Shown here: positions 27,520 to 36,746 of the stretch, piece after piece
Numbering within the stretch: the stretch's first letter is position 1
Layout of the letters: each line of letters begins with the position of its first letter
Assembly (NCBI GenBank): GCA_030550455.1
Contig: JAUQPH010000003.1
Coordinates: 121,080 to 185,079 of the forward strand
Reading direction: 5' to 3'
Length of the DNA stretch: 64,000 nt
Origin: Thermoproteota archaeon
GTDB lineage: Archaea > Thermoproteota > Thermoprotei_A > Sulfolobales > NBVN01
Made by a program: the position numbers and the translations under genes
The notes under the pieces: model-generated
Database searches by the model: none
Seen by the model: the letters and a program-made list of their open reading frames with translations, nothing else
Told to the model about the DNA's origin: nothing

Positions 27520-28141
27520 CTCTACTCAAGAGAAGGGCGTATACCCTCTTAGATGCGAGGACAGCTAGGAGATGGTCCATCAGTATGTCCTGTGGTAGGA
27601 ATGCGAGCACGGCAGCAAACAACACGACCACCTCCGAGCTCCCATGCAAGCCGAAGAGCGCTGAGACTGCTCTAGCCCAGTCTAGTAAGCCCGTTGAGGA
27701 TAGAGCATAGTACCGAAAGACGAGGTACCCGAGTACATACGTCGGGACCATTCCAACGCTTGAGATAGCAGTAAGGATGGCAACATCTCTAGTACGTAGG
27801 GCTTCTAGACTCCTCCCAACTAACCTTAAGTAGGACCTAGAGAGAGCTGAAACCACGGGTGCTGAAAGCAGAAATCCCCATATGTAGCCGCCGGTGTAGC
27901 CAAACAGCAGGTGCGGTCCTCCCCTGAACCCTGCTCCTACCGGAAGAACAAAAGCGATCATAATGATGTAGAGTAAGACGGAAAGAGCGGCTTCAGCGGG
28001 AGAGAGTACCAGGGAAGTGAGGACGACTCCAAAGTTCTGAAAGGTGTAGGGTACTGGACCCACATTGAACTTCAACCACGCACCCACCGCTATAGTTGAC
28101 GCTCCGAACGCTATCAGCACGTACCGCTGAAGAGATCGCAT
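27488..28141 (-). CDS. bioY: BioY biotin transporter substrate-capture subunit
   Basis: 217 residues, about six membrane helices. The conserved BioY segment GPVPYTFQNFGVVLTSLVL and the later LLFGYTGGYIWGFLL are present. It would bind biotin at the membrane and work with the ECF ATPase and EcfT encoded downstream. Start ATG at 28141. It is divergent from birA across a 61-bp region whose near-symmetric A/T TATA core (about 28168-28178) could serve both leaderless starts. Confidence 0.88.
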   Translation of the reverse strand: MRSLQRYVLIAFGASTIAVGAWLKFNVGPVPYTFQNFGVVLTSLVLSPAEAALSVLLYIIMIAFVLPVGAGFRGGPHLLFGYTGGYIWGFLLSAPVVSALSRSYLRLVGRSLEALRTRDVAILTAISSVGMVPTYVLGYLVFRYYALSSTGLLDWARAVSALFGLHGSSEVVVLFAAVLAFLPQDILMDHLLAVLASKRVYALLLSRGVNTIEGCTR

Positions 28142-28167
28142 ATGAGACCGTTCACTTCAGTTTTGGA

Positions 28168-28202
28168 AAAATATAAAAAGCTATAGGTTAACAGTTAACT
28201 GT
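28168..28202 (+). promoter_or_regulatory. Divergent birA/bioY promoter with candidate BirA operator
   Basis: AAATATAAAA near 28168-28178 is a TATA box about 28 nt before the birA ATG, so birA is probably leaderless; read backwards it is also placed correctly for bioY. Next comes GTTAAC at 28187-28192, then GTTAAC at 28194-28199 within the perfect 12-bp palindrome ACAGTTAACTGT (28191-28202). The palindrome touches the birA start codon. BirA here has its own HTH, so autoregulation is likely. Confidence 0.65.
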
Positions 28203-29162
28203 ATGTTTGCGAGGACCGCGGAGCTAGTCTTAACGAGACTGAGAGGAGGTAGGTTAGTGAGTGGTGAGTCACTGGCATCAGAGCTTGGAGTATCTAGGAC
28301 GTACGTACACAAGGTGGTCAATTGGCTCAGGAGGTGGGGTATCCCCATAGTAGCTGAGCCAGGTCTCGGGTACTACATACCTCTCGAGAACGACATAGCG
28401 AAGACCGTGGGGCTCCTGAGAGTAGTGGGGGTCGAGGCTTTAGTCACGCATATAGAGAAGTGCGTTAAGTCGTCTCAGGATATCGCTAGAGAGTTAGCCG
28501 CAGCGGGAGCCGGTAGCTGGGTGGTCGTCGTATGTGATGAAATGGTGACTGGTAGGGGTAGGCTCGGGCGTACGTGGTACGCACCACGCGGAGGTCTGTG
28601 GTTTACGGTTATATTAAGACCCGAGTTCACTGGACCCCTACATCTCTTGAGCTTAGCGGCGGGAGTCTCTGTTGCCGAGTCTCTAATAGCTTTACTCGGT
28701 GTGCAAGCTCGCGTTAAGTGGCCTAACGACGTCTTAGTCGACGATAAGAAAGTCTGCGGAATACTAATAGAGGGAGAGGCCGAGGCGGATAGGATAAAGT
28801 TGCTGTATCTAGGAATCGGGATCAACGCAAATAACGAGCTTCCACCAGAGGTTCGTGAAACAGCTACATCCATCCGCAACTTGGTTGGTGCTGAAGTTCC
28901 TCGAGCAACTCTTTTAGCAGTGATACTATCTAGGCTTAAGTCGTACTATAGCTACCTCTCAATTGGAAGAGCAGATAAAGTCATCAATTCTTGGGAAAAG
29001 CTCTCAGCAACTGTAGGTAAAACAGTGCGGGTCGTAACATTAGGTGGTGGGGAGATCGTTGGGCGCGCAGTAGCCGTCGACCGACTTGGAAGACTAGTCG
29101 TGGAGATGTCAGGGGTTAGGTACCACATAGAGTCTGGAGACGTTTACCACCTAAAGCAATAG
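28203..29162 (+). CDS. birA: Bifunctional biotin protein ligase / transcription repressor BirA
   Basis: 319 residues. An N-terminal winged HTH (about 1-58, ASELGVSRTYVHKVVNWLRR) precedes the ligase domain, which has GRGRLGRTW at 117-125, RGGLWFT, VKWPNDVLVDDKKVCGILIE and the small C-terminal beta domain. It would biotinylate carboxylase carrier proteins and repress biotin genes when biotin is plentiful. It is divergent from the biotin importer, and a GTTAAC-pair site overlaps its start. Confidence 0.92.
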   Translation: MFARTAELVLTRLRGGRLVSGESLASELGVSRTYVHKVVNWLRRWGIPIVAEPGLGYYIPLENDIAKTVGLLRVVGVEALVTHIEKCVKSSQDIARELAAAGAGSWVVVVCDEMVTGRGRLGRTWYAPRGGLWFTVILRPEFTGPLHLLSLAAGVSVAESLIALLGVQARVKWPNDVLVDDKKVCGILIEGEAEADRIKLLYLGIGINANNELPPEVRETATSIRNLVGAEVPRATLLAVILSRLKSYYSYLSIGRADKVINSWEKLSATVGKTVRVVTLGGGEIVGRAVAVDRLGRLVVEMSGVRYHIESGDVYHLKQ

Positions 29163-29610
29163 TGTCAACACTGGAAAGCCAAAAGCTCTAAATACACTAA
29201 GAAGTTTTATCGAGAGCAGGATGGTAGTTCTGAGGTGTACGAAAGGATCATGCTATGTTGGGCGGACGCAATCGCTATAGAGGAGGTAACCCATCGTATG
29301 CAGCTACGAATACTAACCTGTTTTCCCACCCTAAGAGGTAAATAGCGCGATCTCTACGGGGAGAGGCTTTAAGGCGCTTGGAGCAAGTGGAGATAGAGAT
29401 CATGGGCTAAAGGCAGATACAGAGCTCAAAATGCGGTATTGAGCATCGCTACCCTCAAGCTGTAGTCAAGAGGTGGGGAGTTGATCTGCCTTTGACTGCT
29501 TCGGCGAGCTCTTGTTTCCTACCCTCGCATCCGAGTTGATTAGTCCACAAACTCCGTGGCCTAGAGTTAGGAGTAGGGCTGGCTGGGCGAAGTAGCTTTA
29601 GCGCCTTGCT
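29163..29610. other. Intergenic region, 448 bp, no gene recognised
   Basis: No frame of useful length and no recognisable domain on either strand. Short AGG-rich stretches and GC-rich patches resemble the other long gaps in this window, but I could not align it convincingly with the decayed element found elsewhere. Confidence 0.45.
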
Positions 29611-30090
29611 CTACCTAGATGAAGCTGCCCTAGATATCTTCCACTTCTCAACGACTGTGCCATCAGGTAGGAACTGCGGGTGTCCAGAGAGTTCAGCCTT
29701 AAGACCTCGTTTTTTGAGTACTGCGAACATGAGGGAGGTCGATAAGTGTGGAGGCACCGCACCTTCTCTAACTAGCTCCTCGGCTCCTCTCGCTATTGCC
29801 GGTCTACTCATTATGTACTCTATTTCTCCATCGGGACCCTCTTTCACGCATGCCCTATCTACGTATCCTTCTCTCTGCAACCACTCAGCTACCTTAGTGA
29901 GAGCTTCCACTGGGTCTTCAGCGAGCTCAAGCTTAAGTAGCTTCTCCAGCCTCTCGTAGAGGATTTCTCCGGACCTCCAAACTAGGTCCCAAGTCCTTTC
30001 CCCAAGTAGTTCATTGGCTGCTCTATACACTGCGTACATAACTAAGTCTACAAACTCGCGATCGATACACTTGCATGACTCTTGAGGCAT
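29611..30090 (-). CDS. Archaeal protein of unknown function
   Basis: 159 residues, not recognised with confidence. It begins MPQESCKCID, has a helical middle (VMYAVYRAANELLGERTWDLV, LYERLEKLLKL) and ends with GLKAELSGHPQFLPDGTVVEKWKI. The shape loosely recalls small V4R-like ligand-binding domains, but I see no metal motif to support this. It is downstream of, and co-directional with, the M20 peptidase (33-bp gap). Confidence 0.65.
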   Translation of the reverse strand: MPQESCKCIDREFVDLVMYAVYRAANELLGERTWDLVWRSGEILYERLEKLLKLELAEDPVEALTKVAEWLQREGYVDRACVKEGPDGEIEYIMSRPAIARGAEELVREGAVPPHLSTSLMFAVLKKRGLKAELSGHPQFLPDGTVVEKWKISRAASSR

Positions 30091-30123
30091 CTAACACACC
30101 AGAAACCATGCGGCTCGAGTGGC

Positions 30124-31383
30124 TTACTCGGTGCTCATCAGTGATTTAATGACGCACTTATAAACAGCAATAGATTTAGCTAGTTCTTCTACTGTAGTAT
30201 ACTCGTCTGGTGTGTGAGAAGCGTTCACTACTCCGGGTCCGTAGCTTACCGCATGCGAGCCTAAGATACTCGTGTAATAGACGGCGTCATTCCTACCAAG
30301 TTCGAGGTAGAGCTTTGGTACTTCTGAGATCTCCGTAGAGACGCATTTCTCAAAGGCTTTGACTAGTGGTGAGTTAGTTGGTGTGAGAGATGGTTCAACT
30401 TTACTTAAGATATCGAACTTAAGTCTAACGTTAAGCTCCTCTGAAACTTTAACAAAAAACTTCTCGAGTTCCTCAGCTACGTAGTCAACGTTCTCCTCTG
30501 GTATGACTCTCCTATCTATGCTAAACCTGAACTCTCCTGGGACTATGTTATCCTTTCTTGAAGTAGACTCCGCGTAACCCCCGATATTTATAGTCGGATG
30601 AGCACCCTCATCATAGATTACCGGAGCAGACGTTCTTCTCGTCTTCAGTAAAGGCTCGTAAATTTCTAAAAACCTAGTTACCACTCTAGCTGCCTTCACG
30701 AAGGCGTTATCCCCGAGCCAGGGAATACTTCCATGAACTTGCTTACCATAGACCGTGACCATGGCCCTTATCATGCCCTTGTGCCCAATACCTATAATCC
30801 CATTCGTAGTCGGCTCTCCTAAAATCACGTAGTCAGGCTCGGAAAACCTTTTTACAGCAAAGTACCTGCTTCCAGCACCACCTGCTTCTTCATCTGGGAC
30901 TAGTGCTATCTCTATCGTGCCTTTAATGCTCTCCTTGCTATCTATTACGGACTTAGTAGCAGCGATGAAGGCAGCAATACCTCCCTTCATGTCCGTAGTT
31001 CCGCGCCCGTATATCCTTCCATTCTCCTCCACCGGCGTAAAGGGGTCGCGAGTCCAGCCGCTCCCCGGTGGAACTACGTCGTAGTGACCATTAAAGTGTA
31101 GCACCGGCTTACCCGAACCGTATTTTGCGTAAACTATAATCCTAGGGCGACCTCGATGCGCCGGGGCATAGGGATAGTATCTGTCGAGAAAGTCTTCCGG
31201 AACCTCTATTAGAGATACGTTAAAACCTATGTTTTCAAGTACTTTCTTAGCTAAATCAGCAAATTCGAGATAGTGCTCTCCCGGCGGATTAACTGTCGGA
31301 ATAGAGACCATATCCTTCAGGAGGGCTACCGCCTCCCTCACGTACTTATCCCCGTAGAACAATCTTCTCACCGCTATTGACAT
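30124..31383 (-). CDS. M20-family metallopeptidase/deacylase (ArgE/DapE-like)
   Basis: 419 residues. Metal-site motifs are LHFNGHYDVVPPG, GRGTTDMKGGIAAF, VPDEEAGGAGSRYF and VILGEPT, with a late histidine in NASHTPDEYTTVEE. A dimerisation domain sits in the middle (about 190-300). The family removes acyl groups or cleaves dipeptides; ArgE, DapE and peptidases cannot be separated here. No lysine or arginine pathway genes are adjacent. Confidence 0.85.
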   Translation of the reverse strand: MSIAVRRLFYGDKYVREAVALLKDMVSIPTVNPPGEHYLEFADLAKKVLENIGFNVSLIEVPEDFLDRYYPYAPAHRGRPRIIVYAKYGSGKPVLHFNGHYDVVPPGSGWTRDPFTPVEENGRIYGRGTTDMKGGIAAFIAATKSVIDSKESIKGTIEIALVPDEEAGGAGSRYFAVKRFSEPDYVILGEPTTNGIIGIGHKGMIRAMVTVYGKQVHGSIPWLGDNAFVKAARVVTRFLEIYEPLLKTRRTSAPVIYDEGAHPTINIGGYAESTSRKDNIVPGEFRFSIDRRVIPEENVDYVAEELEKFFVKVSEELNVRLKFDILSKVEPSLTPTNSPLVKAFEKCVSTEISEVPKLYLELGRNDAVYYTSILGSHAVSYGPGVVNASHTPDEYTTVEELAKSIAVYKCVIKSLMSTE

Positions 31384-31664
31384 AGAGATCTGCTACTGAT
31401 TATAATATAAGTTAGTTATATGCGGATAAGATAAACGAAGCTACTAACGCACTATTTTAATGTAACACGTATCGTGGTCAAACGATGAGGATATCTAGCA
31501 CATCTTCAGACTCCCACGTGTTAGGTAAGCAAGCGCTAGCGAGAGTCCATCACGCAACTGTTTCGGTTTTCATATCTGTTGATCGGTTGGTGTTGATCGA
31601 AACACTTGTGAACACCTTATGCAGATATATGTGGAGGTACCTAGATGAGGAGTCGAGAGTTGCT
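31384..31664. other. Intergenic region left of element remnant
   Basis: AT-rich on the left (possible M20 promoter, TTATAATATAAG near 31398-31409). A 60-codon ATG frame at 31485-31667 has no family resemblance and runs into the decayed element; I treat it as non-coding or a relic. Confidence 0.4.
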
Positions 31665-31825
31665 TGATGCTCTAGATGACGGCTCTCCCCGAGGTACTCA
31701 AGGCGAGGGTGCTAGGGGCCGCCCCCGAGCCCGGTGAGGTCCCGAGTGGAATGCGGGGGAAAGAGATGAGGCGATGAAGTCAACCAATACAAACCTATAT
31801 AAGAGCTGAACCCTTAGACAGTGAG
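31665..31825 (+). pseudogene. Decayed element copy A: 3' end of a transposase-like gene
   Basis: Reading to the stop at 31807-31809 gives PEWNAGERDEAMKSTNTNLYK before the final Ser, with an in-frame stop and a 1-base deletion further up (GARGRPRAR then stop). The same tail occurs at 45.3, 52.6 and 59.3 kb. Bases 31681-31703 (GGCTCTCCCCGAGGTACTC then AAGG) are identical to the complement of 52668-52690. Similarity continues about 15 nt past the stop. Broken mobile-element gene is the simplest reading. Confidence 0.6.
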
Positions 31826-31954
31826 CTAAGGTTTCTAGTGACTAATGCGGTTTCCTTAGCTATCTGCGGGTTTGCTCAAAGTTTATCGAGTACTCAAAGC
31901 TTTTAAGCCGTAAATAGAGTAGTTATCGAAGATCGTGCCTATGAGGTGCGTGTG

Positions 31955-32173
31955 ATGCCTATCGAGATAAAGGACCCTGAAGAGTTCATTAAGATATCCG
32001 AGAGAGCTAGTGAGTGCAGAGTTGTTAGAAGACCGAAGGAGAACTTAGCTAAAGTTAAGGCAAGAACGAAGAGGTATCTCTACACGATCAAGGTTCCACT
32101 AGACCAGCTTGAAGAATTTTTAAAGAAGCTTAAGTGTCAAAACATCAAGGATTTATCAAAGGAAAGAAAGTAG
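31955..32173 (+). CDS. rpl38e: Large ribosomal subunit protein eL38
   Basis: 72 residues from ATG 31955, preceded by GAGGTG at 31944-31949. Starting there gives MPIEIKDPEEFIKISERA, and VKARTKRYLYTIKVPLDQ follows, both diagnostic of eL38. Among archaea eL38 is mainly a Thermoproteota/Korarchaeota feature, which supports the lineage. It is a single-gene unit after a long gap. Confidence 0.9.
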   Translation: MPIEIKDPEEFIKISERASECRVVRRPKENLAKVKARTKRYLYTIKVPLDQLEEFLKKLKCQNIKDLSKERK

Positions 32174-32247
32174 TTATATAAGTTTATATACTACTCTAAC
32201 CCATCACCAACGGCTTTATATAATGTTTTCTAAAGCTAGTTACTAGT

Positions 32248-33276
32248 GTGAAAGAAGCTAGATTCTATGAACCCGCTGGTGGTGGGTTAGTAAGGTGTCT
32301 TACATGCGAGAAGAGATGCTTGATTCTTCCAGGGCGGAGAGGAGGTTGCGGTAACTACCTTAACGATGGAGGAAAGCTCGTTCACTTAGGCTACGGTAGA
32401 TTGAGTGCTCTCGAGAGTAGACCGATAGAGATCAAACCACTCTTCCACTACTGGCCCAATAGTACTTCGCTAACGTACTCTACCTGGGGGTGTAACTTTT
32501 ACTGCCCGTGGTGTCAGAACTACTACCTGAGCTTCACTCACCCAAGTAGCGATGACCCGTTCGTTAGTCCCGAGAGGCTTGTCGACATAGCTCTCCGTAG
32601 GGGTGATGAAGGTTTATCAGCAAGCTTTAACGAGCCTACTGTCAATCTAGACTATGTGATCGATATATCGGAAATAGCGAGAAAGTACGGATTGTATTCT
32701 ATGGTTGTGACTAACATGTACTTTACGGAAGCGGTCATTAGGTCTCTCATAAACTCGGGGGTTGATGGATTCTCTGCTGATATCAAGGGGTGTCCGTCTA
32801 TGAAGAAAGGTCTCGTTGGAGTCGACCACTCCAAGATATATCGAAACGCTAAACTAGCTATAGACTTAGGAGCGCATGTTGAGATGGTCTATCTTGTTGT
32901 AACAAACACCAACGATTTCGACGAGTGCTACGAGTGGATAATAGACAACCACCTAAGATATCTAGGAAGCTCTACCCCCATACACATAAACAGGTACTAC
33001 CCAGCTCATAGGTGGCTTGAGCCCCCCACTCCCATGGAGAAGTTACTGGAGATTAGAGACAAAGCGATTAAGGCCGGTATTGAGTACGTCTACGTAGGGA
33101 ACGTGGGTGTCCCAGAGTTCGAAGCAACTAAGTGCCCGAGGTGCGGCAAAGTCCTCATCGCGAGGGACGGATACAGAGTGAGGCACTTTAACTTAAGTCG
33201 AGACGGTGATAACTATAGGTGCCCGAGGTGCGGGTATTTGATACCTATTAAAGGTAAGTATACCCCGGGAAAGTAA
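32248..33276 (+). CDS. Radical SAM enzyme of the AmmeMemoRadiSam/PflA-like type
   Basis: 342 residues. An N-terminal Cys-rich segment (CLTCEKRCLILPGRRGGCGNY, with the cluster cysteines spaced) precedes the radical SAM motif CNFYCPWC and SFNEPTVNLDYV. A C-terminal zinc-ribbon pair (CPRCG at about 300 and CPRCGYLIP near the end) is present. COG1180 proteins of this type are often linked to AMMECR1 and Memo; neither gene is in the window. The substrate is unknown. Confidence 0.82.
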   Translation: MKEARFYEPAGGGLVRCLTCEKRCLILPGRRGGCGNYLNDGGKLVHLGYGRLSALESRPIEIKPLFHYWPNSTSLTYSTWGCNFYCPWCQNYYLSFTHPSSDDPFVSPERLVDIALRRGDEGLSASFNEPTVNLDYVIDISEIARKYGLYSMVVTNMYFTEAVIRSLINSGVDGFSADIKGCPSMKKGLVGVDHSKIYRNAKLAIDLGAHVEMVYLVVTNTNDFDECYEWIIDNHLRYLGSSTPIHINRYYPAHRWLEPPTPMEKLLEIRDKAIKAGIEYVYVGNVGVPEFEATKCPRCGKVLIARDGYRVRHFNLSRDGDNYRCPRCGYLIPIKGKYTPGK

Positions 33277-33339
33277 GCGTGGAACTTCAAGGTAGGTAAA
33301 TAAGTTGTTTAAATAAGTGTTGCTATAACCGCAAGTAGT

Positions 33340-34080
33340 TTAGCTTGCTGAAGTATATGCTCCACATACAGGGCAGTCGCTTTTCTTTACTATCCTTATC
33401 TTGCTGAACTCCACGTTCTTTAAATCGACGACCAAGAGAATGCCGGCAAGCGCTGGCTTCTCCCCGAGCAAGATCTTTATCACTTCTGAAGCTTCTATAG
33501 ACCCGAGCACGGCTGGTGTGAAACCTATGATCGGTATAGGCTCTCCTCTATCGGACGCCTTGGGGACGATGCATTTAAGGCATGGTGTTTGTCCGGGGAT
33601 TACGGTAGTGGCCTGACCATAGAACTCTTGAACACCTGCGTGGACTAGAGGTTTTAAGTGTTTAACAGCTAACTCGTTTAAAACGAATCTAGCAGTCCAG
33701 TTATCGAGGCAGTCGACAATTACGTCTGCCGACATCACTAACTCTTCGAAGTGTTTGTCTGTAACGTCCATTATGTAACTAACTATCGATATAGAGCTAT
33801 TGAGTCTTCTTAGTCTCTCAGCTGCCGCAATAGCTTTAGCTTTCCCGAGGTCGTCCTCACTATACAATACCTGTCTATTAAGGTCCGGTAGGTCTACATA
33901 GCCTTTATCTACTATTAGTATCCTCCCGACACCAGCTGCTACTAAGTATGGAAGGACTGAGCTACCTAGACCGCCAGCACCCACTACGAGAGCAGTCGAC
34001 TTCAGTAACTTTCTCTGACCATCGATACCGATTAGTGGCAGTTGTCTAGCGTACCTCTCTAGGGTATACTCTCTCACCAT
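33340..34080 (-). CDS. E1-like ThiF/MoeB/HesA family adenylyltransferase
   Basis: 246 residues from ATG 34080, 7 nt after GAGGTG on the minus strand; longer starts exist. It has RYARQLPLIGIDGQ, the nucleotide motif VVGAGGLGSSV, the DNWTARF segment, and zinc cysteines CLKC plus CPVC. The family activates ubiquitin-like sulfur carriers (MoaD, ThiS, SAMPs). It overlaps the amidohydrolase stop by 35 bp and is downstream of it. Confidence 0.85.
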   Translation of the reverse strand: MVREYTLERYARQLPLIGIDGQRKLLKSTALVVGAGGLGSSVLPYLVAAGVGRILIVDKGYVDLPDLNRQVLYSEDDLGKAKAIAAAERLRRLNSSISIVSYIMDVTDKHFEELVMSADVIVDCLDNWTARFVLNELAVKHLKPLVHAGVQEFYGQATTVIPGQTPCLKCIVPKASDRGEPIPIIGFTPAVLGSIEASEVIKILLGEKPALAGILLVVDLKNVEFSKIRIVKKSDCPVCGAYTSAS

Positions 34081-35608
34081 CCACATACACCTCAAGAACC
34101 TTAACTCTCCTAATCTCATCTACTCCGATCTCCAGAGGGTCTTGAGCCAGTACGGCGAAATCGGCACTATATCCAGGCTCCAGCTTCCCTATGTTGTCCT
34201 CTCTACCGATAGCAACAGCAGAACCGTATGTATAGTAGTGTAGAGCCTCAGCTACCGTCAGCTTTTGGTCGCTTGTGTACTTGGCCAGCTCTACTCCCTC
34301 ACTTTCACCTCGCGTGACTGCGGCGTATATGTTCTCCCACGGATCTATGGGCTCTACAGGACTATCTGTCGATAAAGCGATCTGAATGAACCTGCTGAGG
34401 TCCTTGAACCTGTATACCCACTTAGCTCTCCTCGGACCGACTCTCTTAACTGCCCACCAGTCGCTTAGAACGAAGTGAGGCTGAATTACGCCAACCACAC
34501 CTAGCTCTTTTAATTTAGACAGATGGTCGTCTCTAACTACTGAGAGATGCTCTACTCTTTTTCTGCCCTTAATGTCTCTCACTCCCTTCAAGACCTCGTC
34601 TAGAGCAGCATCACCTATCGCATGAATAGCTACTTGAAAACCTAGTTCACTTGCCTGCGAACCTATCTTAGCTATCTCCTCACTACTCAACAACCTCGTA
34701 CCTCTAACGCTCGGTAAGTCTTCATAAGGCTCTGTTAGATACGCCGTTCTCGCCCCTAGAGATCCGTCAGCAAAGAGCTTGACCCCCACGATCCTGACTT
34801 TTCCTAAGGTCAGGGGAGCTCTTAAGCCTAACTCAGAGACCTTCTTGAAGGCTTCAAGACTTAAGTAAACGTCTACTTTAGCTGGGAGAGCGTCCGATAG
34901 CGAGAGCTCAGCTAAGGCATTAGTAACTCTAGCGGAAGCACCCGCAAATCCGAGTGCCGTTATACCATACTGAACTGCGTGCTCTACCGAGTTTAGCAAG
35001 TACTTTCTTAAAGTTTTATCGTCAACTCTACTCCAGAATCTCTTCATAGCCACTTCAACTCCCTCTTCTACGACAAGACCTGTAAACTCACCTTTCTCGT
35101 TTTTAATAATTCTCTCCGGGGCTAACTCTTCAATCGCTAACTCTCTTAATGCGGCAGTATTAAGTAAAGCCATGTGCCCGCATACTCTAACTAGGATTGT
35201 TGGTCTATCTCCTACGACTTCATCTATGTCCCAGCGCGTCGGAAACCTACCCTCCTTAAACTTCTCCTGATCCCAGCCTCGACCAAATACCCACGCACTT
35301 CCCCCTTCTGACGACGTCTTTACTAAAGTCTTTAGTTCTTCGATAGACGTGACATTCCTAAGGTCCACGGAATTCAGTGCTAGCCCTAATGAGTCTAAGT
35401 GCGTGTGAGCATCCACTAAGCCTGGGATTACTATAGAGTTAGAGAAATCGAGTATCTCTCCACCTAACTCACTCACGATCTTAACTGCTCTATCTCTACT
35501 TCCAGCATAGATAACCTTACTACCAAACACGGAGAGTGCTTGGACGTAGCTTAGGGGTTTAAAGCTAGTGTAAACCTTCTTAGCCAATACGGCGAAAGCC
35601 TTACTCAT
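34046..35608 (-). CDS. Amidohydrolase family protein, YtcJ-like
   Basis: 520 residues. It has the N-terminal beta domain with VIPGLVDAHTHLDSLGLAL (metal-binding HxH), the GRGWDQEKF segment, VKLFADGSLGARTAYL, AIHAIGDAALDEVL and the late STDSPVEPIDPWENIYAAVTR typical of COG1574. The substrate is unknown in this group. It lies in a three-gene minus-strand unit between the DHH-like gene (9-bp gap) and the E1-like gene. Confidence 0.85.
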   Translation of the reverse strand: MSKAFAVLAKKVYTSFKPLSYVQALSVFGSKVIYAGSRDRAVKIVSELGGEILDFSNSIVIPGLVDAHTHLDSLGLALNSVDLRNVTSIEELKTLVKTSSEGGSAWVFGRGWDQEKFKEGRFPTRWDIDEVVGDRPTILVRVCGHMALLNTAALRELAIEELAPERIIKNEKGEFTGLVVEEGVEVAMKRFWSRVDDKTLRKYLLNSVEHAVQYGITALGFAGASARVTNALAELSLSDALPAKVDVYLSLEAFKKVSELGLRAPLTLGKVRIVGVKLFADGSLGARTAYLTEPYEDLPSVRGTRLLSSEEIAKIGSQASELGFQVAIHAIGDAALDEVLKGVRDIKGRKRVEHLSVVRDDHLSKLKELGVVGVIQPHFVLSDWWAVKRVGPRRAKWVYRFKDLSRFIQIALSTDSPVEPIDPWENIYAAVTRGESEGVELAKYTSDQKLTVAEALHYYTYGSAVAIGREDNIGKLEPGYSADFAVLAQDPLEIGVDEIRRVKVLEVYVDGERVYPREVR

Positions 35609-35617
35609 GATATCTCA

Positions 35618-36613
35618 TCACGACTTAGGTAGTCTGGCTATTATTTGAGTTACGACCTCTAGAGCCCTGTCGAGACTGGCATCTTGAGGATTAATAAACT
35701 CTATAGTTACTGACGTTGGTGTCGTAGATATACTAACTTTGTCTAGTAGCTCCTTAGGGACGGAGTCAACAACTTTAACTATGCTTACATTATACTTAAC
35801 GCACGCTCTGACTTCGTGTATATTCGGATACTCCTCATAGATCATGAACGCTGGACTGCTTTGCCGACATAAGTGAGCCAGAATATCTGGTGCGAATGGT
35901 CTGAGGTACTCGATGTTTTTAGCTACGAACTCGTCGGAATGCTTAGACGAGATTAGGGCTACCTTATATGGTCCGATCGTTACAAACCTATCTCCTTTAA
36001 TTAACTCATCAACTAACTTTAGAGATTTCTCGTATTCGCCATACAGGAGCAGTAGCTCTTGCGGTAGCTTCAGGTTTTTTGTCAATATAGAGCTATAGGC
36101 ATAGTTGTAGAGCATGAGCCTAACGTTCTTATCGTTACTCTTCAACTTGTAAACCCCGTAGAGTACTCTACCCACCTTGCTAAGTCTGCTTAAACCTCCG
36201 TTATTCATAGCGATTATATCGTCGATTAGTTGCTGAGGTATTTCTATATCGGCGTTGATCGTTGATAGATACTCTTTAACAACTTCCGTAGCCGAGTTAA
36301 CAGTGCTTAGCTTCATTAAGATCTCGCCACGACCACTATCATCGTACTTGAACACGTAACCCATCCTCTTAGTCCTGCTGTAGATCATGGCTATCGAACT
36401 GACTATGCTAACACCACCTTTTGGCTGTATACCCACAGCATACGACTTGAGGATCCTCAAGCTACTAAGCTCTGCTCTCGTTGGAAGGTCTACGTACACT
36501 CTATAGCCCTTCCTACCAAGTGCTGCGGCTAAAGCGGCGGCACCGACCACGTCGTCCCAAGTTAGTCCGGCGTACACGGTCGTTGCTCTAGGCTTTTCCT
36601 GGGAATTCTGCAT
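35618..36613 (-). CDS. DHH-phosphoesterase-like protein of unknown function
   Basis: 331 residues from ATG 36613. A GTG at 36691 is in frame, but CTTATATAT on the minus strand near 36671-36663 looks like the TATA box and would place transcription start after it. TTVYAGLTWDDVVGAAALAAALG resembles the first strand and helix of DHH phosphoesterases, but the DHH triad itself is not visible. It may be a degenerate family member. It heads the unit with the amidohydrolase and E1-like genes. Confidence 0.6.
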   Translation of the reverse strand: MQNSQEKPRATTVYAGLTWDDVVGAAALAAALGRKGYRVYVDLPTRAELSSLRILKSYAVGIQPKGGVSIVSSIAMIYSRTKRMGYVFKYDDSGRGEILMKLSTVNSATEVVKEYLSTINADIEIPQQLIDDIIAMNNGGLSRLSKVGRVLYGVYKLKSNDKNVRLMLYNYAYSSILTKNLKLPQELLLLYGEYEKSLKLVDELIKGDRFVTIGPYKVALISSKHSDEFVAKNIEYLRPFAPDILAHLCRQSSPAFMIYEEYPNIHEVRACVKYNVSIVKVVDSVPKELLDKVSISTTPTSVTIEFINPQDASLDRALEVVTQIIARLPKS

Positions 36614-36746
36614 CAAACCTTTACCACCTAATGGATGCACGCCAGTGTGTTCTATCTCCTGTAAATATATAAGCACTAGCTGACCAGACACTCAATCTGA
36701 AGTTTATTCTTATTGCAGCCAAGCTAATAGATCGAGGTGAAGGTAG

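Noticed and set aside
31485-31667. 60-codon frame beginning MRISSTSSDSH
   Set aside because: No recognisable content, and its end runs into the element remnant; no promoter-plus-ribosome-site support.
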